Of a DNA stretch of 64,000 nucleotides, positions 1-10,509 are shown piece after piece. The notes below the pieces were generated by a model. That model worked only from the letters and a program-made list of their open reading frames with translations, was not told the origin of the DNA and ran no database searches. The position numbers and the translations under genes were made by a program. The number at the start of each line of letters is the position of its first letter. Position 1 is the first letter of the stretch. Source of the stretch: Saussurea involucrata (Eukaryota; Streptophyta; Magnoliopsida; Asterales; Asteraceae); contig CM066312.1 in assembly GCA_033807775.1 (NCBI GenBank), positions 26,385,696 to 26,449,695 of the forward strand, in the 5' to 3' direction.

Positions 1-16
1 TCCCAAGGAAATTCAT

Positions 17-2161
17 ATGTGGACTGATGAAGATAAGAAGAAAGTGGCTATCGACACTAAAGCCAGATCCATTATTTCCATGGCTCTTCCTGACGAAGTC
101 TACCATTCCGTCATGAACCTGAAAACCTCTAAAGCCATGTGGGACACAATCTGTATTCAGTATGAAGGTACTTCTGAAGTCCAGGACTCACGTAAGATCA
201 ACCTGGTAAGACAGTACGAAAGCTTCATTTGTGGTAAGAATGAATCTCTCTCTGAAGTACACCAACAATTTAACTGCTTAATAATAGATCTGAAAACTGT
301 TGGTAAGGAATATTCTAACTTTGAAGTACTGACAAAGTTCTTAGAATGTTTACCTGAAAGCTGGGACAGTTATTCAATGTGTCTCAAGCTATCAAAGGAT
401 CTAAAATCTATGACTCTTTCTACCTTATATGGCACGATGCTTAATCATGAGCAATCGAGTCATCTTAAGATGAATCTTGTAAAAGATTCCAAAAGCACCC
501 CTGTTGCTTTACTCTCAGAGTTACCTTCCACTGAGCGATCTACTATCACTGTCACTGAGTTGGAAACTAACTCTGAACGTTCATCAGATTCTGACGCTTC
601 AGATGACGATGAAACTCTGGCATTCCTGGCTAATAAGTTCAGGAGATTTGCTAGAAAGGGTAATTTCAGAAGGAACAAACCTCTTGCTATTACTGACAAG
701 CCAAGATCATCAACTCCTGTTGATAAGGCTACTGCTACTTGCTATAACTGTGAAAAGATAGGACATTTTGCTAGCGAGTGCAGGTCAAAGAAAGTCTCTA
801 GATCCTCAGCTTTTCCCAAGAAAAACTTTACTCCCAGGACTATAGATGAAAAATACAAAAATCTGAAAGAAAGGTATTCACAGCTGAAAACCTTTAAGTA
901 GAAAGGAAAAGGCCTGATGGTTGACTATGATTGCGCTACCTCTGACGAAGAAGAATCATCTGACTCTGAAGATGATGATGAATCCAATCTATGTCTCATG
1001 GCCAAACTTGAAGATGAGGAAGAAAATTCTGACATTCCCTCTACTTCAACCTCTGCTACTAAGGTATCACCTTCCTTCTTTACCAATATTTTAAATATTG
1101 ATGAAGCTGATAGTCTTCGAAAAATCGATCTGCTAACCAGAAGTTTATATGAAGCCATGAATGGCAAAACTGTTATTGAAAATCAAAACCATGATCTCGC
1201 TGAACAGCTTAAAAACTGTCACCTTCAAATAGAAAAGCTTTCTAAAATTGAAGAAGATTTTTAAGATCAAGTTCATTTAAATCAGCTAGTCAAAATCGAA
1301 CGTGAAGAAGCTATCGCTGCATTAAAAGCTGAAAAATCTACTGTTGATGGATGGTATATATCCTCAACAACGATAACTGAGATAATAAAATCTCAGATTC
1401 CCCTGAGTGATAAACGTGGTCTTGGTTACAAAGCTGATACTCTAGAACCAACCACTGACCGTTCCATGCTTAAGTTTGGAATATTCGTATCCTCAATCCC
1501 TGACACTTTCTCTTCTCAGTGTTCCTCTTCCAAACCTCTTATCCCTGAGGAAATCTCTACCTTAACTTCGAAAGGTACAGAGAAAATTGTTTATCCAAAA
1601 CCTACCTCAGTCTCTAAAGACAAAGGTAAAGGAATTTCTTTTAACCAAAAACCTTAGAAGGGTACTTGTGTACCTAAGTTGAATGCTCCTAAAGCTTCAG
1701 TGACTTATCCCTCTACTTCTAAGAACAAGATCCCTAGATTTATTCAGCGATCTACTCCTAGACTTAAAGTGGATATAACTGGTAAGAAATCTGAAGAACT
1801 GAAAGTTTGTCTCATTTCCAATACCAAAGGTATACATTGTGCTAGCCCTGCTCATTTAAAACTAACGGCTAAGCATGCAAATGGTCCTAGAACTACTTTT
1901 AGTTATAGGAAATGTTATCACTGTGGACTTACAAATCATATTGCTAGTAAGTGCCCTACATCCACCAAAGCTGAAAAGATAGCTAAGGTGAAGATTATTG
2001 CCCCCAAGGCAAAGAAGACCACTGAGGTTAAGAAATTAACCAAAGTGAAGACTGATAAAGCCGAATCTTCAAATGCTGCGAAGAATGCTGAACATTCCAT
2101 TCCATCTACCTCCACTGACAAGTGTGTACACATGATGAAATGGGTGCCCAAGTCAAACTAA
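17..2161 (+). pseudogene. gag: Gag of element A, broken by in-frame stops
   Basis: This is the structural protein of the copia particle. The reading frame is open from base 2, so the Met at 17 is an internal residue and the true start lies outside the window. The first ~150 residues look like the UBN2 capsid-type domain of plant copia Gag. A CCHC zinc knuckle (CYNCEKIGHFASEC) sits at 740-781 and a second (CYHCGLTNHIASKC) near 1913-1954. Acidic, serine-rich and coiled-coil-like sequence lies between them. The frame stays constant to 2161 but has stops at 899 (TAG), 1262 (TAA) and 1655 (TAG). Two knuckles and a long C-terminal extension match Sirevirus Gag, which is known to extend beyond the usual copia length. 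The stops look like decay. Confidence 0.85.
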
Positions 2162-2193
2162 TCTTCCTTTGTTTGCAGGTTTAGAAGGGTATC

Positions 2194-5100
2194 TGGTATC
2201 TCGATAGCGGATGCTCTAAACACATGACTAGTAAGAAGAACCTGCTCACTGAATATAAGGAAGAAAAGGGTCCCTCTGTAACTTTCGGTGGAAACGGAAA
2301 AGGACATACCCGAGGGTTTGGTGTACTCTCTAATGGTACAACAACCTTCAGAAGAGTCGCATATGTTGAAGGGCTGAAGCATAATCTTCTAAGCATCAGT
2401 CAGCTTTGCGACATGGATAACAAAGTAATCTTTACTAAGGAATCCTGCTTTGTCGCTGACAAAAAAGGAGAAGATAGCTCTCAGCGGTTATCGTTTGGAA
2501 AATGTTTACGTTATAAACATGGACTCAACAACCACTGAGAACTCCTGTTTCTTCTCAAAAGCCTCATCTGATGTCAACTGCCTATGGCATAAGAGGCTCT
2601 CTCATCTCAACTTCAAGACAATGAATATTCTTTCTTCTAAAGAGTTAGTCACTGGTCTACCTCAACACTCATACGCCAAAGAGTCCTTATGTTCAGCGTG
2701 TGAGAAAGGCAAGCAGACCAAAGCAAGCTTCAAGTCTAAGCAAGTTTCCTCAGTGTCATCTCCTCTACAACTTCTTCATATGGATTTGTTTGGCCCTGTT
2801 AACAAACAATCCATCGCTGGAAAGAAATATACACTGGTCATAGTTGATGAATTCTCTCGCTATACCTGGGTAATGTTTCTCCGTTCTAAGAGTGACACCC
2901 CTGAAGAACTCATCACCTTTGTCAGAAAAATGGAAGTCGTGAACAACATGACCGTTCGCTCAATAAGGAGTGATCATGGAACTGAATTCAAAAACAGTTC
3001 TCTAGATTCCTTCTTTGAGAGTAAGGGTATTTCTCACAACTTTTCCTCAGTGAGAGCACCGCAACAAAATGAAGTCACTGAAAGAAGAAATAGAACTATC
3101 ATTGAAGCTGCACGATCAATGCTCAGCGATTCTCACCTGCCTACTCAGTTTTGGGCAGAAGCTGTCAACACTACTTGTTTTACGCAAAACAGGTCGTTGA
3201 TAGTCAAAAGATTCAAAAAGACAGCCTATGAACTTTTTCATGGGAGAAAGCCTTCAATTAGCTTTCTTCACATCTTTGGATGTCAGTGTTTCATACTGAA
3301 CAACAGAGATGCCCTTGGAAAGTTTGATCTTAAGGCTGATGATGGAATCTTTCCTGGATATTCTTCAATCTCCAAAGCCTTCAGGGTCTTCAATCGTAGA
3401 AGACAGACTGTAGAAGAAACGATTCACGTCACCATTAATGAATCCCATTCAGCGAATTCTAGACCTTCTGCTGATACTGAAGAACTGAATCAATGGATGT
3501 TTTCACATCTTGGTGATTCAGAAGATATTCCCACTCCTCATACTCAAACCATTGAAGATGATGGTCCTACTATCATCCCAAACATACAGACTAGTGAAGT
3601 TGAAACTTCATAGGTCTCAGTTGTTCCTCTAAACACTATGCCTGCTTCTGAACAAAATGTCTCAGACATTCCATCTACTTCTCAGCAATCAGTGAATGTA
3701 ATGACATCTGCACCTACTCCTTTCTTGACTGATATACCAGAAGTTGCTGAAGCCTCATCTTCAGCCCCTCCAGTTCAGGTTGAGTCAGCGACTCATGCTC
3801 CGGCTCAGCGATGGACTATTAATCACCCAATTGCTCAAATACTTGGTGATGCAAACGCTGGTGTTCAGACTCGACGAAGTGCAGGTAACATTTATTTATT
3901 TGTTAACTTTATTTCTCTGATTGAACCAAAGAAAACAGATGATGTCCTCCAAGATCCAAACTGGGTCAGCGCTATGCAAGAAGAGCTGACAGAATTTGAA
4001 AGAAACAAAGTTTGGAAGCTTGTTCGAAGACCAACTGACAAGACAGTGATAGGCACTAAATGGGTCTATTGAAACAAGTTGGACGAACATGGAACTGTAA
4101 CCCGCAACAAGGCTCGTCTTGTTGCTCAGGGATACAAACAAGAGAAAGGTATAGACTACGACTAAACATTTGCTCAAGTAGCAAGACTAGAATCTATTCG
4201 TCTATTCTTAGCCTACGCTGTACACAAAGACTTTAAAGTTTATCAAATGGATGTTAAGTCAGCGTTCCTCAATGGAAAGCTGAATGAAGAAGTCTACGTG
4301 GAACAACCTCCAGGATTCTCAGATCCTAAGCATCCAGGTTATGTTTATAAACTGGATAAGGCACTTTACGGCTTAAAGCAAGCTCCTTGTGCATGGTATG
4401 ACACTCTCTCTACTTATCTCCATATTGAACAATTTGAGCGTGGTAAAATCGATAAGACTCTATTCTTCAGGAAAGTAAAAGGTCATATTATTCTTGTTCT
4501 GATATATGTTGATGATATTATATTTGGTTCTACTAACCCTGACCTTTGTACTCGTTTCGCCGATAGAATGAAAGCAGAGTATAAAATGAGTATGATGGGT
4601 GAGCTAACATATTTCCTTGGTCTCCAGATAAAACAAAATGAAAAGGGAACTTTCATTAATCAGGGAAAGTATGTTAAAGATATGCTGAAGAAATTTGATT
4701 TAACTCAGAGTTCAGCTATGAAAACTCCTATGGCACCGCCGCTGACACTAAACAAGGATTCTTCTGGAATACCTGTTAATGTCACGACATACCGTGGGAT
4801 GATCGGCTCTCTTTTTTATCTTACAGCTAGCCGACCTGATATTATGTACGCAACCTGTTTGTGTGCACAATATCAAATTGGTTACCTTAAGGGTACTCCT
4901 AACCTAGGTCTTTGGTATCCCAAAGATTCAGGGTTTGATCTAATCGCCTATTCAGATAGTGATTTTGCAGATTGCAAATTGGATAGGAAAAGCACCACAG
5001 GAGGCTGTCAGCTCCTGGGTGGAAAGCTGGTGAGTTGGACAAGTAAAAAGCAAAACTCAGTGTTCACCTCCACCGCTGAAGCTGAATACGTAGCTGCTGG

Positions 5101-5410
5101 AAGCTGTTGTTCTCAGGTCTTGTGGATGAGAAATCAACTACGGGACTATGACCTTCAGCTCTCGAAGATTCCAATCTATTGCGACAGCACTAGTGCCATC
5201 GCTATAGCCAACAATCCAGTGCTACACTCAAAGACCAAACATATCGAAATCAGGTATCATTTTATCAGAGATCATGTGATGAATGGTGATATAGAACTTC
5301 ACTTTATTCCAACTGATTTTCAGTTAGCTGATCTTTTCACCAAACCTCTTTATGAGACAAGATTTAACTTTCTCATCAGCGAGCTTGGAATGTTGAACTT
5401 TGAAGAATAA
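2194..5410 (+). pseudogene. pol: Pol of element A (protease, integrase, RT, RNase H), degraded
   Basis: Aspartic protease begins at 2194 with WYLDSGCSKHMT (active-site DSG). The frame shifts near 2450-2490 into the pre-integrase zinc region and integrase core. Integrase catalytic residues are visible: D in MDLFGP, D in RSDHGTEF, E in the TERRNR segment. Stops follow at 3611, 4070 and about 4162. The longest intact piece, 4247-5410, holds RT with LIYVDDIIFGS and copia RNase H ending ELGMLNFEE. Compared with element C, the segment after ATCLCA lacks about a dozen residues (in-frame deletion) just before the YLKGT motif. The protease frame differs from the gag frame, so expression would need a frameshift or splicing at 2162-2193. 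Confidence 0.9.
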
Positions 5411-5869
5411 ACTCTTCAACGGTTCGCATTTGATCAACGACAAGATAAAACCAGCTTGTATAACCCATTCTATCATCTTCTCTCAAAACAAACTTGATTC
5501 AGTGATGTTAAGGTATGATTTCTCTTTACTCGCTGACATTCGCAAATGAATGCAAGATTTCAAAACAAATTGTATCGCTGAATATCTCTTCCTTATCAGC
5601 AATACTTTGAAAATTCTAAAACCTAACACTGAAATTTCTATTCAGTGCTTCATGTTTTTCAAAAAGCGTCCCTGAGCTTTCAAAACCTCAGAGACAACCT
5701 AAAATATGAAAGGACATTTGTGACGTAATCAAACGGATAAACCCTGGCACGTTCTTTTTCTGACACACGTTTGCAAGTTTCACTTACCATCCAATCAAAT
5801 GCAACCACGTTTCCGTGTAATGATGAAAAACTTTCCCGCTCTAGTTTTTCTCTCTCTCTCTAATCTCAC
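5411..5869 (+). promoter_or_regulatory. Spacer after pol of A with ACGT-rich upstream region
   Basis: No coding sequence. Between about 5720 and 5815 there are several ACGT cores (GACGTAATC, GCACGTTC, CACACGTTTG, CCACGTTTCC) and a CCAAT at about 5791, followed by a CT-rich run and the TATA box at 5870. ACGT cores are the usual binding sites of plant bZIP and bHLH factors. No polypurine tract is obvious here, unlike the spacers of B, C and H. The promoter role is inferred from arrangement. Confidence 0.5.
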
Positions 5870-5877
5870 TATATAAA
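5870..5877 (+). promoter_or_regulatory. TATA box, probable internal promoter of the A third ORF
   Basis: TATATAAA follows a CT-rich stretch and precedes a C/T-rich leader typical of a plant 5' UTR. It lies 509 bp upstream of the third ORF start. Transcription would start near 5900. Elements B and C also have a TATA box upstream of their third ORFs, which supports function. Confidence 0.5.
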
Positions 5878-5993
5878 CACATTCGGGTGTATATTTTTCC
5901 TTTACGCGAACAACTTCTTCTTCAAGAAAAGATTTACTGTTGCATCTCGAATTCTCGTTTCAAGAACTGTTCATCTTCTTCTTCGACAACAAG

Positions 5994-6383
5994 GTTAATA
6001 TTCTTATTATTTACCTGTTTTAACTTGTTTCTGATCTTCTCATTGTTTCTACAAGATCAAACAAAAGAACTTTTTAAAATGAAATCATTTTCTTTCATGA
6101 TTTTATGAACACAATCTTCATGGTTGTTCTTCAAGTTTAAATCTAAAATCTTAAACTTGTTCTTCATATGTTTTTCCAGAATCCTTATCTTTAAAAGAAA
6201 CTGTAAAATAAGACATTCACTAGTTCTTGTCTCTTTTTGTCAAAACTAGAAAACCATAATCTTCAATAAGACATTTTTGGTCTGAATGAAATGGACAAAA
6301 ATAAATACCATCTTATTTTGGAATGTCTTTCCACATTAAGACTGAATTCTTTATCTATATTCGTTGGTTACCATGATAAACAG
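5994..6383 (+). other. Putative 5' UTR intron ahead of the A third ORF
   Basis: A donor-like AAG|GTTAAT at 5993/5994 opens a strongly T-rich stretch that ends in an acceptor-like AACAG at 6383, two bases before the third ORF ATG at 6386. Removing it would eliminate the upstream ATGs at 6079 and 6105 and place the leader directly on the ORF. The T-richness is typical of plant introns. Only an RNA read could confirm it. Confidence 0.35.
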
Positions 6384-6385
6384 CA

Positions 6386-7990
6386 ATGGCATCTTCTACT
6401 GCTGCCCCTACTGCTGAGAAATCACCTGCTGCTGAGAAACTGACTCTCCCCAAAGCTCCTCAGGTCAAGTTCACTCTTGAGAAAGTCACTTTCAACAACA
6501 ACAACCTCTATGCGCTTTTCGATTTTCCTCCTCGAAAGCAAGTCACGCATCTGGATGATGCTGTGAATTTTCTGAAAACCTGCTGCTTATCCAAAGCCCT
6601 AACCTTCGTACCCCCTGCTCATAAATTCCTTCTATCTCAGTTCTGGTATACTGCCAGAACAGCTCAGGTTCATTCACCCAAAGACCCTAAGAAACTCCTT
6701 GATGTCATTCTATGTGACACCAAATTTGGCACAACCAAAATCAACCCCGCCATTATTAGGCGTGCACTCAGCCTACCCACTGCCACCAAAGAAAAACCCT
6801 TTGTCTCTCTGTCTAACCACAAAAACCACGCTGATAGGGAAGCCATCACTGCATTCTTTGATGCAATGGGTTACGTATGGGAAACAGGGAGGGATAAACA
6901 ACCTGAGAAGAAGCTGACCCTGATCAAGAAGTCTAAAATGCCGAGCGAGTTGAACTTCATCTTCTCCCACTTGATAAGCTGCATGACAGCAAAGTCCGGC
7001 TCCTCTGATCAAGCCGCTCAACCTCAGCAAGCATTGGGCTATGCATTGAAAAAAGGTCTCCATGTTGACTGGGCCTCGATCATCTACGAAGATCTTGCGT
7101 TCAGAGTAGACATAGCTGATAGACCAACATGGGTTCCATATCCCAGATTCATCAGCAGCGTCTTTCTACAAGGACTAGGGGTCAAATACCCAAAAGAGGG
7201 TGATCTGAGACTCTCTCAGGTTGGCCCTAAGGTGCTCGACTTCAGCCCCATGCCAAACGAGGAACGTCTCTCTACTCTTTTACCTCTTCTCAATCCTCCT
7301 TCTTCTACTTCTGCAGCTACTTCAGTGGTAATCCCCAACGCTGATACCCAGGTTGCACCCTCCACTCCTTCTCTTAAAAGGAAACATTCTACTACCCAAC
7401 TTGATTCTCAAAGGATCAAGAAAACCAAGGAGCAACCCTCCAAGCATAAACATGCTGAAGACTCCTCGACTCATCTTCTACAAGAGTCGTTGGATAGTTT
7501 CGTGGTACGCTCTGCCACAGCTGCTCAAGGCACCCCTTCCATCCCGACCTCAGCGTCTTTAAACACTGAGGTTATAAACTTGGAACTGAATCCACCTCCC
7601 TCAGCCTCTCTACAGACTGAAGTGATTGTCAGCGGATCAAACGCTGAACCCCGCACCCAACCCATCTTCTCATCCTTCACTCCTCCCACTTTTTCTTTGG
7701 ACACTCCACCAATTTTCCCAACGTTCTCAGGAACCAACGTCATCGTTCATGATTCAGCTGCTGATACTCTACATGCGATGATGGACACAAACTTAGGATC
7801 TGCAGGCACCTCCATGCGCCAAGGCACTCTCGAAGGCGACATGGAATACCATTCAGGGTTACGAGGCTTCGACAACTTCGACAACCCGCCAACACCACTG
7901 ACAGGAACACTCGCTATTTATATTAGACATTCAGCGAACACTGTTCATCAAGTAGCTCTGAGCCTGTTCAGTCTCTGTGATGATCGTTGA
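6386..7990 (+). CDS. Third ORF of element A (534 aa), Sirevirus-type protein downstream of pol
   Basis: This is the one long intact ORF of element A. The N-terminal ~300 residues align by eye with the third ORFs of elements B and C. Shared blocks are FLLSQFWYTAR (B: YLHQFWQSCR) and, at residues ~190-240, a block with NFIFSHLISCMTAKSGSSDQ (C: NFMFSTLNITLTSKSGSLDQ). The rest is low-complexity, rich in Pro, Ser and Thr, with a basic segment near residues 330-360 (LKRKHS, RIKKTKEQ) resembling a nuclear localisation signal. I see no signal peptide or membrane segment, so an envelope role, the usual label for Sirevirus extra ORFs, is not supported. Related sequences are often labelled putative plant transposon protein. 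The biochemical function is unknown. Confidence 0.7.
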   Translation: MASSTAAPTAEKSPAAEKLTLPKAPQVKFTLEKVTFNNNNLYALFDFPPRKQVTHLDDAVNFLKTCCLSKALTFVPPAHKFLLSQFWYTARTAQVHSPKDPKKLLDVILCDTKFGTTKINPAIIRRALSLPTATKEKPFVSLSNHKNHADREAITAFFDAMGYVWETGRDKQPEKKLTLIKKSKMPSELNFIFSHLISCMTAKSGSSDQAAQPQQALGYALKKGLHVDWASIIYEDLAFRVDIADRPTWVPYPRFISSVFLQGLGVKYPKEGDLRLSQVGPKVLDFSPMPNEERLSTLLPLLNPPSSTSAATSVVIPNADTQVAPSTPSLKRKHSTTQLDSQRIKKTKEQPSKHKHAEDSSTHLLQESLDSFVVRSATAAQGTPSIPTSASLNTEVINLELNPPPSASLQTEVIVSGSNAEPRTQPIFSSFTPPTFSLDTPPIFPTFSGTNVIVHDSAADTLHAMMDTNLGSAGTSMRQGTLEGDMEYHSGLRGFDNFDNPPTPLTGTLAIYIRHSANTVHQVALSLFSLCDDR

Positions 7991-7999
7991 TAGTTTAGT

Positions 8000-8730
8000 T
8001 GTTTATTTATGATCCCTGAAGACAAGTTTCACGTCAACAAAGGTTTTACGCTGAAGTCGAAGATCAAGCCCAAGAACTAGCGACAAGTCTACTAATGAAC
8101 TGATGCGGATATCAGCGAAGTCACGGAATTGTCCATTCAACGTGAAGTATCAAGTAGAAGACTTCAGCAATCGCTGAGCTTTATCATTCGCTGATAAAGT
8201 ACTGATTCAACGAAAGCTGATCATGAAGTGTCCTTACAAAGTACTATTGTATTACCTCCCTTGCACGTCTCCGTACGAACTGTCAGAACGGACCTCCCTT
8301 CTGTCTAGAATCGTACAATAAACTCTGATTCTACACTGTGCACCATGCGGCTACTAAGGTTGTCTACAAAGGTCAAAACATGCAACCACTCAGCTGCTGC
8401 CACGTGTAAAGTAACACTGCTACGCATTAAATGCATGCAGTATATAAGAAGAACCCTACTTCAGAAATGAAGTGCTCTGGCCATCTTCTTCTTCCTTACT
8501 ACCGTGTGTTAGGTTATTACTCGTAATTTCCTTATCTCCTTTCTGTTTTTATTCTAGTGCAAGAAACTTAGTGTTCTTAACTTGTTTAGATTAGGTTAAT
8601 CCTTAATCTTGTTCCGCAACAAGTTGTAAATTGTTTTAAGATTTATCAATAAACAATTTAGAAAGTAGAAATCGTGTGTTTGTATTCAACCCCCCCTTCT
8701 ACAAACTTGTATAACCCTTCGGGACCAACA
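8000..8730 (+). repeat. 3' LTR of element A (left boundary unresolved)
   Basis: No coding capacity. A TATA-like TATATAAG lies near 8450, a CT-rich start-site region at about 8480-8500 and an AATAAA near 8647, in LTR order. The end at 8730 reads CCAACA, and the flank continues with gag of element T. I cannot fix the left edge because the other LTR is outside the window and no clear polypurine tract is seen. Confidence 0.6.
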
Positions 8731-8863
8731 CATACAACTTCTTTTCTGGCTTGAGAACAATTCTCAGGTTTCGGCGCCAGTTCAAGAAGTTGGTGTGGTT
8801 AAGTTTTTCCTTTTCTAGGAAGGATCGAAGGTAATTGGTGTGGTGGTTCGCACTTTGTGCCAT
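8731..8863 (-). pseudogene. gag: Gag N-terminal remnant of T copy 1
   Basis: Read on the - strand this encodes the first ~44 residues of gag, starting at the ATG at 8861-8863, nearly identical to the start of copy 2 gag at 29423 (MAQSANHHTNYL and LNHTNFLNWRRNL blocks). It is cut at 8731 by the insertion of element A. The rest of copy 1 should lie upstream of A, outside the window. Confidence 0.85.
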
Positions 8864-8990
8864 CTACAAAATTTAACAAGGTTCTATTTAGTATTTTCGA
8901 TTTTTAAAACTTTATTTATTAATACCCTTCATGTACTTAAAACATTAATAATATAAAGTCTAGGATCCAACGTTGCAAAACAAATAAATG

Positions 8991-9304
8991 GTTAGGTGAC
9001 CTTTATCTCATCTAATTAATTCAACAAGGTAGGTGACGTTTACCAATTACATCCAAATGTAATTCCTAGTAATATGGGATCCTTAACAACGTTTGTTAAT
9101 TGGCATGTTTGATCCCATCTATGCCTCGGGTTTCTAATGCTTAGGTGACCTTTATCACAAAAGATTCCCGATCAAGTCATCCAACTTGAACAACATGTGG
9201 AATCGGCGCATAACTAGTGGTTAGGTGACCTTTATCCCACTAGAAATCGCGAAACCACCTCGACCTTCAAAAGACGATCCAAGTAGTTAGGTGACCTTTA
9301 TCCC
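8991..9304. repeat. Five dispersed TAGGTGACCTTTATC-like repeats in the T leader
   Basis: Copies begin at about 8991, 9029 (variant with GACGTTTACC), 9140, 9219 and 9285, spaced 40-110 bp. The first four recur in copy 2 at about 29551, 29589, 29701 and 29780. The core GGTGACC is near-palindromic. The position, between primer site and gag, is where retroelement packaging or dimerisation signals lie; that role is inference. Confidence 0.6.
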
Positions 9305-10494
9305 ACAAGGATAATGCAAGTGACGTGCGAGTGTTTTTCAAAAGGACGGCATAGACTTGATTTTATAAAAGGGATTTTAGATGTATTATAATTCTAGCTT
9401 TATAAAGCAACATATTGTATCATGTATATTGCATGCATCCAATATCACATGGTACTTATTATTTAAAAAAAATCTTTTATTGGTTCTTTTAGTTCAAAAT
9501 AAAATCTCCATTTTATTAACTATTTCGTTGCGGTCAATTTTAAATTAATATCCTATATTAAAGTTGAGTTTGAGCGCATTAGAACCAATTTTAGTCTTTT
9601 TAATAAAACAACCTTTTATTATTTAGACATGGAGTTTGGATGAGTTTTAAAATCACAATTTTAACTCATTTTACAACTTCAAAAAATTTATAAGTTTTTA
9701 GAATAAAACTCCTTTTATTAAAAACTCAATTTTATCATTTTACATTAAAATGTTATTTTGAAAAGCCAAACTCCAAAAGATGATTTACTTTTATGTTCAA
9801 AATATTATCTAGCATGCAAAATCCTATTTCAACCACACATGATAATATCAACATAAACATTAACACCATTATGTAAAAAGTGTATAAACCAAGCCAAAAA
9901 TTATAGTGACAATTCTTGTGAACCAAACAAGAATGTCAACTCCATTCTTAAGGGACTAAAGACCAAAACTTTCAAAAAGGGTCTTCAAGCTCCCACTTGC
10001 CAAAACAACCATTGCATGCAAAATCTTCTAGGAACTCCATGGTGTATGTGTTTGCTCCTTGAAAGTCTCCAAATGGTCTTCTTTCTTCAAACTTGTTACA
10101 TTTTTATATAAATAAACTAATCTAACATTAATCTATCTAATACAAAATTAACAAACAAAAAAAGAATGCCAATTTACTATTACATATTTTATGAATAAAT
10201 AAATATTATAACCATTTGAATAAACAACACAACCTGATTCACAAGGGGTCATTGGCTTGTTTATATACATCATTTACATACAACAAAAAAATAAACAAAC
10301 ACTTTGTTTTTCTAAAGCAACTTTTATGACCAAAAATGCATGTAAATTTTGGTCACATTAAATAACAATTATAAACAAAAAAATTGCCAAAGATGCCATG
10401 AATGAACTTCTTCATGCAAGATGAAAAATCACCGATGGCTTCCAAAAACCAAGTTTTTCATATAAACAAGAAATCTTAACATGCATGCAAAAGT

Positions 10495-10507
10495 GGTTCT
10501 GGTACCA
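10495..10507 (-). promoter_or_regulatory. Primer-binding site of T copy 1
   Basis: On the - strand it reads TGGTACCAGAACC directly after the LTR end (CCCAACA, then A, G). The copy 2 equivalent at 36505-36517 reads TGGTATCAGAACC. Both resemble the plant initiator tRNA-Met site TGGTATCAGAGC; this copy has one extra substitution. Confidence 0.65.
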
Positions 10508-10509
10508 CT

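Larger units (their letters stand above)
1..8730 (+). mobile_element. Element A: Sirevirus-like Ty1/copia retrotransposon, 5' end outside window
   Basis: Order is gag (two CCHC knuckles), aspartic protease (LDSG), integrase, reverse transcriptase (YVDD), RNase H, spacer, third ORF, 3' LTR, all on the + strand. Integrase before RT defines Ty1/copia; a long gag and an ORF downstream of pol are Sirevirus traits. The 5' LTR and start of gag lie before base 1. The right end is the CCAACA at 8730. Beyond it the sequence matches 29288 onward, which is gag of another copia element on the - strand, so A inserted into that gag. Several in-frame stops and one frameshift make A non-functional. Confidence 0.9.
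8864..10509 (-). other. Untranslated leader of T copy 1
   Basis: This is non-coding, AT-rich sequence between the gag start and primer site of copy 1. It matches 29424-29823 and 35516-36519 in copy 2. The gag-proximal part (8991-9304) carries five copies of a short TAGGTGACCTTTATC-like motif. The primer-binding site lies at about 10493-10509 next to the LTR edge. Confidence 0.75.
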
